Below, one piece after another: positions 30,926-37,392 of a stretch of 37,392 nt of DNA; the first letter of the stretch is position 1; each line of letters starts with the position of its first letter. The stretch is from assembly GCF_014836445.1 (NCBI RefSeq), contig NZ_JACSQV010000016.1:1-37392 (forward strand), written 5' to 3'. A program made the position numbers and the translations under genes. Source of the DNA: Cellulomonas avistercoris. Its GTDB lineage: Bacteria; Actinomycetota; Actinomycetes; Actinomycetales; Cellulomonadaceae. The notes below the pieces were generated by a model. The model made no database searches and had not been told where the DNA came from. It saw only the letters and a list, made by a program, of their open reading frames with translations.

Positions 30926-31326
30926 TCGTCGCGGTCGCGCTCGCGGGCGGCCTCGGCGCGGCGTCGCGCCTCCTGGTCGACACCGGGGTGTCGGGCCGCA
31001 CCCGCGCCGCGGCCCGACGCGGGCGGACGGGTGCGCGGGGCGCCGGCCCGCAGGTCCCGCTGGGCACGCTCGTCGTCAACGTCACCGCGTGCCTGCTGCT
31101 GGGTGCCCTGACGGGCTGGCTGCTGGGCCACCCGGGCCAGGACGACCTGCGCGCGGTGCTCGCGGTGGGCTTCCTCGGCGGCTACTCGACGTTCAGCACC
31201 GCGAGCGTCGAGGCCGTCCGGCTGCTGCTCGCGGGTCGTGGCGCCGCCGCGGCGCTGCACGCGCTCGGCATGCTCGTGGCCTGCGTGGCGGCCACGACGG
31301 CCGGTCTGGCCCTCACGGCACCCTGA
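30922..31326 (+). CDS. crcB: Fluoride channel subunit CrcB (second)
   Basis: A 134-residue paralogue with VALAGGLGAASRLLVDTGV, LGTLVVNVTACLLLGALTGWLLG and VGFLGGYSTFSTASVEAVRLL. Two tandem crcB genes are common in actinobacteria; the products may form a heterodimer with opposite membrane topologies. An Arg-rich loop (RTRAAARRGRTGARGAG) follows helix 1. GAGGAGC lies before the GTG start. Hairpins follow after the stop. Confidence 0.93.
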   Translation: MIVAVALAGGLGAASRLLVDTGVSGRTRAAARRGRTGARGAGPQVPLGTLVVNVTACLLLGALTGWLLGHPGQDDLRAVLAVGFLGGYSTFSTASVEAVRLLLAGRGAAAALHALGMLVACVAATTAGLALTAP

Positions 31327-31333
31327 CCCCGCC

Positions 31334-31350
31334 CGGGTGCGGGGCACCCG
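31334..31350 (+). terminator. Hairpin after crcB operon
   Basis: CGGGTGC-GGG-GCACCCG is a perfect 7-bp stem eight bases after the second crcB stop. A second hairpin CCCCCGG-ACA-CCGGGGG is at 31467-31483. The rest of 31327-31567 has no gene. Confidence 0.55.
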
Positions 31351-31533
31351 CGTCAGGCGCGGGGGACACGAGCCCCGTCGCCGGACCGGGCACCCCGCAC
31401 GCGCGGGCGGGTGCAGAGCCCGAAGGCGGGCCGCGCCGTGTCACCAGGACGGCGCGACCCGCCGGACCCCCGGACACCGGGGGAACCCGTCCCGGCAGGC
31501 GCGGACCTGGCCGGGTCGGGGGCGGTGGGGTGC

Positions 31534-31557
31534 GGTCCGACGCAGTTGCGTCGGACC
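31534..31557 (-). terminator. Terminator of the secreted esterase gene
   Basis: GGTCCGACGCA (31534-31544) pairs perfectly with TGCGTCGGACC (31547-31557); the realistic loop is four bases. Flanking TGGGG/CCCCA extends it. It is ten bases past the esterase stop and may work in both directions. Confidence 0.7.
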
Positions 31558-31567
31558 CCACCGGTGA

Positions 31568-32902
31568 TCAGCTCGCGGTGCAGGTGAGCACGGGCGTCGA
31601 CGGCGAGCCGCCGCCGAGGAACCCGAACGTCGCCGACCCGTTGGCCGGGAGCGAGCCGTTCCACGAGACGTTGCGGACCGTGACCTGGTCGCCCTGCACG
31701 GTCAGCGAGCCGTTCCAGAGCTGGTCGATCCGCTCGCCGGACGTGCGCCACGTGACGGTCCACCCGGAGACCGCCGCACCGGCGCGCACGGTCACCTCAC
31801 CCTGGAACCCGCCGGGCCAGGAGTTGCCGGTGGTGTACGTCGCGGTGCAGCCGCCCGTCGGGGGCGGGGTGGTGACGGTCGGCGTCGGCGTCGGGGTCGG
31901 GATGTTCGGGGTGACGGTCGGCGTCGGCGTCGGGGTCGGGATGTTCGGGGTGACGGTGGGCGTCGGGGTGACCGTCGGGGTGGGCGTCGGCGTGCTCGTC
32001 GTCGACGTCAGCGACGTGAAGAACTGCCAGATCTCGCCGGGGACGTGCGACTGCTGCTTGCCGCGGTCGACGGCGTTCCACTGGTGGTCGCTGTCGTTGG
32101 CGATCCACACGACGGGGAACCCGTCACGGCACTGGTAGGTCGTCTTGGTGTGCGGCTGACCGCTGTTGCCGGCCGGCTCGGGCGCGTTCTGCGCCTGGCA
32201 GCCGTTGTTGCGCAGCGCGCGGTCCCGCAGGGCGCGACCCTGGGAGATGTTCAGCACGCTGTCGACGACGCCGTGCGAGCCGAGGTACGCGATGGGCTGG
32301 GTGCCGCCCTCGCAGCCGGACAGCTGCGCGCCGTTGAGCACGGCGACGGCGCGGAAGACGTTGGCGCGGGCGCAGGCCAGCGCGTTGCTCATGCCGCCGC
32401 CGTAGCTGAACCCGGTGGAGAACCGCTGCGTCGTGTCGACGCACAGGGCGGCCTCGACGGTCCGCAGGATGTCGTCGATGAACGTGACGTCGCGGCCGTT
32501 GTTGTTGGGCCACGCGTTGTCGATGCCCTGGGGCGCGACGAAGATCGTGCTGTTGTTCGACAGCGGCTTGAGGCCGTAGAAGTTCTCGTTCACGACGTCC
32601 TGGGCCGTGCCGTGCCACCAGTGGATGCCGAGCACGAGGCGGTAGGCCCTGTTGGGGTCGTAGTTGGCGGGCACGTCGAGCCGGAACTGACGCTGCTGGC
32701 CGCTGCTGGTGATCGTGTGGTTGCCCGTCGCCAGGCGCGGCGCGCTGCCGCAGCCCGCGGTCACGGCGGTGGGCGCGACACCACCGGCCAGCGCGGCTGC
32801 GGGTTGGGCTGATGCGGGTGCCGCGAGGCCACCGAGGACGAGTGCCGCGGTGGCTGCCGCGAGCACTGCGCGGAGACGTGAGGGCGCGATGCGAGGTCGC
32901 AC
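31568..32902 (-). CDS. Secreted CE1-like esterase with C-terminal CBM2
   Basis: 444 residues. A signal peptide ends near residue 32 (APASA-QP). The alpha/beta hydrolase domain has GIHWWHG (oxyanion region, 92-98), GFSYGGGMSNALAC (nucleophile S166), a probable acid D214 (GSHGVVDSVLN) and catalytic H273 (NDSDHQWN), as in feruloyl/acetylxylan esterases and PHB-depolymerase-like CE1 proteins. A Thr/Pro linker (about 302-345) leads to a CBM2 that should bind cellulose or xylan. It is therefore likely to remove acetyl or feruloyl groups from plant cell-wall xylan. GTG start 32902 has GGGAGGAA upstream; earlier in-frame starts are less likely. Confidence 0.9.
   Translation of the reverse strand: MRPRIAPSRLRAVLAAATAALVLGGLAAPASAQPAAALAGGVAPTAVTAGCGSAPRLATGNHTITSSGQQRQFRLDVPANYDPNRAYRLVLGIHWWHGTAQDVVNENFYGLKPLSNNSTIFVAPQGIDNAWPNNNGRDVTFIDDILRTVEAALCVDTTQRFSTGFSYGGGMSNALACARANVFRAVAVLNGAQLSGCEGGTQPIAYLGSHGVVDSVLNISQGRALRDRALRNNGCQAQNAPEPAGNSGQPHTKTTYQCRDGFPVVWIANDSDHQWNAVDRGKQQSHVPGEIWQFFTSLTSTTSTPTPTPTVTPTPTVTPNIPTPTPTPTVTPNIPTPTPTPTVTTPPPTGGCTATYTTGNSWPGGFQGEVTVRAGAAVSGWTVTWRTSGERIDQLWNGSLTVQGDQVTVRNVSWNGSLPANGSATFGFLGGGSPSTPVLTCTAS
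31872..31949 (-). repeat. 39-bp perfect tandem repeat in the Thr/Pro linker
   Basis: Two identical 39-bp copies (31872-31910, 31911-31949) encode a 13-residue PT-rich unit with an Asn-Ile break (TPNIPTPTPTPTV). A shorter partial copy follows. Copy-number change would alter the distance between esterase and CBM2 without a frameshift. Confidence 0.85.
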
Positions 32903-33082
32903 AGGAGTTCCTCCCTGCCGGGGCGTCTGGCGCCGGTGCCGGACGCGGGTGAACCGTGGGGGCGAACGTTCACGGTCCGGCGAATGTAGCGATACACCAC
33001 GGGTCCGGCGTAGGGCCCGAAACGGTTCGTGCACCAACGGATCTGTCCGGCGGTGCCGGTGACCCGCCCGCACCGGCCCCCG

Positions 33083-33679
33083 TCAGGGGCGGTGCCACAC
33101 CAGCGCGTAGCGCCACAGCGGCAGCCGCCGCCACCGCACGCCGGGCAGCTCGTGGCGCGCGACCTGCCTGATCTGCGCGTACGTGTGCGGGGGCGGCCAG
33201 ACCGTCGGCGCGGTGTGCTCCCAGTACGTCCGCGTGCGCCGCAGCACCTGGTGCTGGACGACGCCCGCCACCTCCCAGGGCGCGTCGCGCCAGCCGGTCG
33301 ACCGGGCCATCCCCACGGCGACGAGCACGCCGCCCGGCGCGACCAGCGTCGACAGCCGGCGCAGGCCGTCGGCGAGGTCGGGCAGGTGGTGCAGCACCGC
33401 GACGGACGCGACGACGTCGAACGCCCCGGCCGGGAACGGTGCCGCCAGCCCGTCGCCGCGCACCCAGGCGATGTCGTCCCCGACGGCACGGGCCCGCGCG
33501 AGCACGTCGGCGTCGGTGTCGATGGCGACGACGTGCGGCACGCGCTCGCGCAGGTCCCCCGCGAGCAGACCGTCGCCCGTGCCGACGTCGAGCGCCGTGC
33601 GGGCGTGCGCCGGGACCGCGTCGAGGACGAGCTGGTGGTAGTGCAGGTTGTGGTTCCACCTGTCCTGCGGCGGGCTCAC
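33083..33679 (-). CDS. Class I SAM-dependent methyltransferase
   Basis: A 198-residue protein with the Rossmann SAM-binding motif ALDVGTGDGLLAGDL (motif I), VVAIDTDADVLARAR (acidic loop), GDGLAAPFPAGAFDVVASVAVLHHLPD (motifs II/III) and GGVLVAVGM. The C-terminal part is Arg/Trp-rich. Substrate unknown. GTG start overlaps the stop of the upstream GNAT gene (GTGA), so the pair is translationally coupled. Confidence 0.9.
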   Translation of the reverse strand: MSPPQDRWNHNLHYHQLVLDAVPAHARTALDVGTGDGLLAGDLRERVPHVVAIDTDADVLARARAVGDDIAWVRGDGLAAPFPAGAFDVVASVAVLHHLPDLADGLRRLSTLVAPGGVLVAVGMARSTGWRDAPWEVAGVVQHQVLRRTRTYWEHTAPTVWPPPHTYAQIRQVARHELPGVRWRRLPLWRYALVWHRP

Positions 33680-34140
33680 GAGGCCGCTCCCACGGGGGCG
33701 AGCCCCGGGGCGTACGCCATGAACGCGGTCTTGGTCCGCGACGTCAGGCCGCACGCCCGGTAGAACGCGTGGACGTCCTCGCCGGTGGCCGCCGTCTGCA
33801 GCATGACCTTGTAGCAGCCGGCGTCCCACGCGCGCTGCAGGACGTCGCCGACCAGTCGCCGGCCGTGACCGCGCCGCTGCACGGTGGCGTCGACGGCGAC
33901 GTTCTCGACGACCGCCCAGGGTCGTCCGCCGCGCGACAGGTTGGGCACGACGACGAGGCACGCGGTGGCGACCACCCCTCCGTCGTCCTCGAGGACCAGG
34001 ACGTCGGTGCCCGGGGTGTCGAGGATGCGCTGCAGGATCCGGCGGGCCTCTGCCGGCGCGACGGGCGGCTCGTCGGGGTGGAGGACCCCGTACAGGCGCT
34101 GGACGGCAGGCAGGTCGGCAAGGGTCGCGGCGCGGAGCAC
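33676..34140 (-). CDS. GNAT family N-acetyltransferase
   Basis: A 154-residue GNAT with AVVENVAVDATVQRRGHGRRLVGDVLQRAW (acetyl-CoA loop QRRGHGRRL) and the common ending HAFYRACGLTSRTKTAFMAY. Substrate unknown. The GTG at 34140 has a TACGTT box six bases upstream, so the mRNA is probably leaderless. It is coupled to the methyltransferase gene. Confidence 0.92.
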   Translation of the reverse strand: MLRAATLADLPAVQRLYGVLHPDEPPVAPAEARRILQRILDTPGTDVLVLEDDGGVVATACLVVVPNLSRGGRPWAVVENVAVDATVQRRGHGRRLVGDVLQRAWDAGCYKVMLQTAATGEDVHAFYRACGLTSRTKTAFMAYAPGLAPVGAAS

Positions 34141-34146
34141 GGCACG

Positions 34147-34152
34147 AACGTA
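34147..34152 (-). promoter_or_regulatory. -10 box for leaderless GNAT-methyltransferase transcript
   Basis: TACGTT on the minus strand, six bases before the GTG at 34140. Confidence 0.55.
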
Positions 34153-34213
34153 CCGAAGCGGACAGGTCGGACTCCACGCCTGGCTCGATCGACCTCTCGC
34201 GACGGGGGTGGTG

Positions 34214-34843
34214 TCAGGCGCGGGTGCCGTGGGTGCGCATCGCGTGCGCGACCGCCGCCGCCTGGGCGTCGTCCTGCGCGTCCAGCCCGTCGACGACGCC
34301 CGCGTGGTCCGCCGCCGAGCGGTTCTGGCTCAGCTTCGCCTTGGCCTCGACGCGCTCGACCAGCACCTCGATGCCGACGACGGCCCGCAGCTGCTTCTCG
34401 ACGAAGGCCGCCGGGGCGTCGGTGACCTGCCAGCGGTCGGCGCGGCCGGACTCGTGGTGGTCGGTGAGCAGCGTGACCGCCTCGTGCAGCCACGACGCGT
34501 CGGTGCGCACGCGGGCCCGGCCGGTGAGGTGCACGGCCGAGTAGTTCCACGTCGGGACCATGCGCCCGTGCTCGGCCTTGCTGGGGTACCAGGTGGGGGA
34601 GACGTACGCCTGCGGGCCGGTGACGACGGCGAGGGCCGGTGCGTCGTCACCGATGGTCCGCCACTGCGGGTTGGCGCGTGCCATGTGCAGGACGAGCCGG
34701 TCCCCGTCCCAGACCACGGGCAGGAGCGTCGACGTCGGGTAGCCGTCGGCGCCGACGGTCACCAGCTCGGCCGTGCCGACCGACGCGACGAGCGCGCGGA
34801 TCTCGCCGGCGTCGTCGAGGGCGTTGAAGACGGGTACGTACAC
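34214..34843 (-). CDS. PaiB-like FMN-binding protein
   Basis: 209 residues. The start VYVPVFNALDDAGEIRALVASVGTAELVTVG matches the MYVP opening of PaiB proteins, and ANPQWRTIG, AYVSPTWYPSKAEHGRMVPTWNYSAVHLTGRARV is the family's most conserved block. These are flavin-reductase-like split-barrel proteins, in Bacillus linked to repression of sporulation and protease genes. GTG at 34843 is chosen because a TACGCT box lies seven bases upstream; an ATG at 34885 would add 14 residues without family support. Confidence 0.9.
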   Translation of the reverse strand: MYVPVFNALDDAGEIRALVASVGTAELVTVGADGYPTSTLLPVVWDGDRLVLHMARANPQWRTIGDDAPALAVVTGPQAYVSPTWYPSKAEHGRMVPTWNYSAVHLTGRARVRTDASWLHEAVTLLTDHHESGRADRWQVTDAPAAFVEKQLRAVVGIEVLVERVEAKAKLSQNRSAADHAGVVDGLDAQDDAQAAAVAHAMRTHGTRA

Positions 34844-34850
34844 CCGTCGG

Positions 34851-34856
34851 AGCGTA
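34851..34856 (-). promoter_or_regulatory. -10 box for leaderless PaiB-like transcript
   Basis: TACGCT on the minus strand, seven bases before the GTG at 34843. Confidence 0.5.
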
Positions 34857-34899
34857 GCGACGGGCGCGGCCGGCGTCGCGTGCATTCAGGCCGTGACGG

Positions 34900-34943
34900 C
34901 TCGGGGCCGCCCGCCGGAGGAGTGCTCCGGCGGACGGCCCGAG
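34900..34943 (-). terminator. Large hairpin terminator of the xylanase gene
   Basis: Arms 34900-34919 and 34925-34943 pair along 18 bases with one bulge and one mismatch over the loop GAGTG. It is 37 bases past the stop of the xylanase gene. GGTGCGT repeats (about 34955-34978) lie between. Confidence 0.8.
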
Positions 34944-34980
34944 GGTCGTGCTGGGTGGTGCGTGGTGCGTGGTGCGTGCG

Positions 34981-37020
34981 TCAGCGTGCGGCGCAGGTGG
35001 CCGACGGCGTGCTGCTGTTGCCGCCGGAGTAGTACGTCACGCCGAAGCTCTGGTTGCCTGCCGACGTGAAGGTGTTGCCCGAGCGGGTGGCGTTCCAGGA
35101 GTTCTGGATCGACTGGCCCGAGCCGGGGCTGACCGTCACGGTCCAGCTGGTGGCGCCGGAGACGGTGTAGGTGACGTTGAACCGGTCGCTCCACGACTCG
35201 GCCTTGGTGGCGGTGACGGTGCACGAGCCCGTGCTGCCGCCCGTGTTCCCGCCGGTGTTGCCACCCGTGTTGCCGCCCGTGTTGCCGCCGGTGCTGCCAC
35301 CGGCCGGAGCGACCGCGCGGCCGGTCGACGCGGAGATGTGACCGGTGCACAGGTTGCGCGACTGCAGGTCCTGCAGGATGCCGGGCAGCGCCTGCACGGT
35401 CGCCGCGGGCCAGTCGTGCATGAGGATGATCTGGCCGTTGGTCAGACGCGAGGCCGCCGAGCGGATCGACTGCGACGACGCGTTGTTCCAGTCGTTGGAG
35501 TCGACGTCCCACGTGACGACCCGAAGGCCGAGGCCGGAGGCGACCGAGTTGACGGTGCCGTTGACCTCGCCGTACGGGGGACGGAAGATCTGCGCCGTCA
35601 CGCCGGCGGTGCTCTGGATGACCTGCTGCGTCCGCGAGAGCTGCGACTGGACGTCGCTCTGGCTCATGTTCACCAGGTGCGGGTGGTCCCAGCTGTGGTT
35701 GCCGATCTGCAGGCCGGCGTTCTTGTAGGCCTGCATGAGGGACGCGTTGTTCTGCGCGTTCTGGCCGGTCGGGAAGACCGTGGCGGTCGCGTTGGCGGCC
35801 CGCAGGGCGCTGATGATCTGGTTCGTCGTGCCCGAGTTCGGGCCGTCGTCGAACGTCAGGGAGACGTAGCCGGCGGAGCAGTTCTGCGTGCCGCCGCCCG
35901 TGTTGCCGCCCGTGTTGCCCCCGGTGTTGCCGCCGGTGTCACCACCTGTGTTCCCACCGGTGTTGCCGCCCGTGTTCCCACCGGTGCTGCCGCCGGCCGC
36001 GGCGCAGGTGGCGGACGGCGTGCTGCTGTTGCCGCCGGAGTAGTACGTCACGCCGAAGCTCTGGTTGCCGGCCGACGTGAACGTGTTGCCCGAGCGCGTC
36101 GCGTTCCACGAGCTCTGGATCGACTGGCCCGAGCCGGGGCTGACCGTGACGGTCCAGCTGGTGGCGCCCGAGACGGTGTACGTGACGTTGAACCGGTCGC
36201 TCCACGACTCGGCCTTCGTCGCGGTCACGGTGCAGCCGCTGGACGTGCCGCCGCCGGTGTTCCCACCGGTGTTGCCGCCCGTGTTCCCGCCCGTGTTGCC
36301 CCCGGTGTTGCCGCCGGAGGAGCCCTCGGAGACCGTGATGTCCGAGGAGCCGGAGGACTGGTAGCCCTCGGTGGCCATGATCTGGTAGTTCTGCCGGCCG
36401 AGCTGCATGCCCTTGGACGCCCACGCGTCGAAGTGCGTCTGCGCGGTGATCGTCCCGCCCACGCGCTTCTGCTGGCGCACCGACCAGAACTGCTTGAAGG
36501 TCGAGCTGTCACCCTCGATCGACGGGGCGTTGACGCGCGTCGTCTCGTAGATGTCGTACGTGCCGCCGTCGGCGTTGACGGTGCCCTTGAACGTGCCGGT
36601 CGGGCGGTAGGTGCCCCACGAGTCGACGATGTAGTACTCGATCAGCGGACCGTTGGTCCACCCGTAGAGCGTCAGGTAGGCGTTGCCCGAGGGGTTGAAC
36701 GACCCCGAGTAGGACACGGCGCGGCCGGTCCCGGTCTGCCAGCCCTTGCCGATGACGAAGTTGCCGGTGTTCTGCCACCGCGTCGTGTACTTGCCACCGC
36801 CGTTCATCTCGGAGGAGACCGTGCCGGGGCTGTCGGTCCAGAACGAGTACCACAGGCCGTCCGTGCCGGTCCCGTTGGTGGTGATCGTGGCCGCGGTCGC
36901 GGGCGCGGCCACGGCGACGCCGCCGAGGGCCAGCGTCGCGGCGGCGACCGTGCCCAGGAGGGCGCGCACGGTGCGCTGCCCTCTCCGGGCCGGTCGGGCC
37001 GTGTCGAAAGTATCGAGCAT
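34981..37020 (-). CDS. Secreted GH11 xylanase / CE4 deacetylase with two CBM2b
   Basis: 679 residues. Signal peptide to about 44 (ATA-AT). GH11 domain 45-232 with nucleophile E128 ([12 protein letters not shown]) and acid/base E218 ([11 protein letters not shown]). Gly-Asn-Thr linker, CBM2b (263-339), second linker, CE4/NodB domain 381-568 with the metal and catalytic motifs LTFDDGP (D391, D392), NHSWDH (H442, H446), RPPYG (480-484), WDVDSNDW and ILMHDW (H535), third linker, CBM2b (600-676). This is the same order as C. fimi XylD. It should cleave xylan and remove its acetyl groups. ATG 37020 has AAAGGAG upstream. The two CBM copies differ by one residue. Confidence 0.95.
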   Translation of the reverse strand: MLDTFDTARPARRGQRTVRALLGTVAAATLALGGVAVAAPATAATITTNGTGTDGLWYSFWTDSPGTVSSEMNGGGKYTTRWQNTGNFVIGKGWQTGTGRAVSYSGSFNPSGNAYLTLYGWTNGPLIEYYIVDSWGTYRPTGTFKGTVNADGGTYDIYETTRVNAPSIEGDSSTFKQFWSVRQQKRVGGTITAQTHFDAWASKGMQLGRQNYQIMATEGYQSSGSSDITVSEGSSGGNTGGNTGGNTGGNTGGNTGGGTSSGCTVTATKAESWSDRFNVTYTVSGATSWTVTVSPGSGQSIQSSWNATRSGNTFTSAGNQSFGVTYYSGGNSSTPSATCAAAGGSTGGNTGGNTGGNTGGDTGGNTGGNTGGNTGGGTQNCSAGYVSLTFDDGPNSGTTNQIISALRAANATATVFPTGQNAQNNASLMQAYKNAGLQIGNHSWDHPHLVNMSQSDVQSQLSRTQQVIQSTAGVTAQIFRPPYGEVNGTVNSVASGLGLRVVTWDVDSNDWNNASSQSIRSAASRLTNGQIILMHDWPAATVQALPGILQDLQSRNLCTGHISASTGRAVAPAGGSTGGNTGGNTGGNTGGNTGGSTGSCTVTATKAESWSDRFNVTYTVSGATSWTVTVSPGSGQSIQNSWNATRSGNTFTSAGNQSFGVTYYSGGNSSTPSATCAAR
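34993..35223. repeat. 231-bp near-identical CBM2b repeat, copy 2
   Basis: Encodes the C-terminal CBM2b. Its partner is 36004-36234. The encoded modules differ only by Asn for Ser (SIQNSWN versus SIQSSWN); a few silent changes are seen. Confidence 0.9.
36004..36234. repeat. 231-bp near-identical CBM2b repeat, copy 1
   Basis: Encodes the inner CBM2b (residues 263-339). Partner of 34993-35223, in direct orientation, about 1 kb apart. Homologous recombination between the two would delete the CE4 domain. Confidence 0.9.
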
Positions 37021-37392
37021 CAAAGGGCTCCTTTGTGCGGGCACATCTGGTGGGGCAGGGTGGGGGCCGGCGGGTCAGGTGGCGCTCACCGGCTCGTGAG
37101 GAGGTGCGTCGGGCGCGGGTGGCGCCTCGAAACACCGGACTCGGCCAGTGTGACCGAGGTGAATGCGCAGGTGAACAGCCCTGCGGAGGTGCAAACCGTT
37201 TAAGGCCGGGCGGTGTACTCGGGCGGGTGGTGGCTGAGCCTGTGCCGACCTGAGGTCCGCCGGGTGGGCTGCGACTCCTCGAAAACGATCGGGGCCGCCG
37301 GCGGCAGACGATCGGAGCCGTCGGCGTGGCGGGAGGGTCGGGAGATGCACGAGGTGCCGGGAAGAGCACGAGGTGCCGCGGTCGACGTCGAC
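37021..37392. other. Upstream region of the xylanase gene, no gene seen
   Basis: Contains the ribosome site of the xylanase, an AAAC-C-GTTT motif at 37193-37201 that resembles a LacI-family half-palindrome, an imperfect direct repeat ACGATCGGNGCCGNCGGCG (about 37284-37325) and GCACGAGGTGCCG twice (37347-37359, 37366-37378). It probably holds the regulatory sites for substrate-dependent control. No convincing open frame. Confidence 0.4.

Noticed and set aside
35220..36300. Repeats resembling a CRISPR array
   Set aside because: They are short GGNTGGNT codon repeats inside a secreted enzyme's linkers, in frame, with no unique spacers.

Overview
High-GC actinobacterial chromosome, most likely Cellulomonas or a close relative. 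The strongest taxonomic clue is the last gene, a secreted GH11 xylanase / CE4 deacetylase with two CBM2b modules, which has the same architecture as the Cellulomonas fimi xylanase XylD (Xyn11A). Frequent GTG starts, Asp23/AmaP clusters, ECF sigma factors and -10 hexamers placed for leaderless transcription also fit an actinobacterium.

Layout. 1-199: extremely GC-rich sequence and a 14-bp tandem repeat. 200-4722: a DUF4235 membrane protein, then a TPP riboswitch followed by a thiamine ABC transporter operon (thiB-thiP-thiQ). 4784-8652: SRPBCC protein, double-GNAT acetyltransferase, membrane/soluble two-domain protein, Nramp metal transporter. 8656-12653: an envelope-stress (Asp23/Gls24) cluster with four Asp23-like proteins, a DUF2273-like peptide, a DUF6286-like protein, an AmaP-like anchor and an ECF sigma factor, with a perfect TGTGA-N6-TCACA palindrome near the divergent start region. 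12680-14758: an ECF42-type sigma factor with two YciI/DGPF proteins. 14841-17719: DHA2 drug exporter, DJ-1/PfpI protein, Nudix hydrolase. 17829-20043: a 71-residue protein and a 627-residue helical protein separated by strong hairpins.

20172-22466 is the most unusual stretch. A DUF3800 gene is split into a 5' part (20172-20740) and a 3' part (22304-22466) by a 1,563-bp segment. Removing that segment restores an open 243-codon reading frame. The segment carries a small exported protein with an apparent frameshift, a 217-residue secreted protein, a small PLDc_N-like membrane protein and its own terminator, but no transposase or integrase that I can recognise.

22600-31326 is mostly single genes: YdeI-like, DinB-like, MFS exporter, mycothiol-dependent maleylpyruvate isomerase-like (MDMPI-like) protein, GNAT, a Phd/PIN toxin-antitoxin pair, a GGDEF-EAL cyclic-di-GMP protein, SDR, universal stress protein and two overlapping crcB fluoride-channel genes. 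31568-37020 returns to secreted polysaccharide degradation: a CE1-like esterase with CBM2, then a methyltransferase, GNAT and PaiB-like protein, then the modular xylanase/deacetylase. The two secreted enzymes could act together on acetylated or feruloylated xylan.
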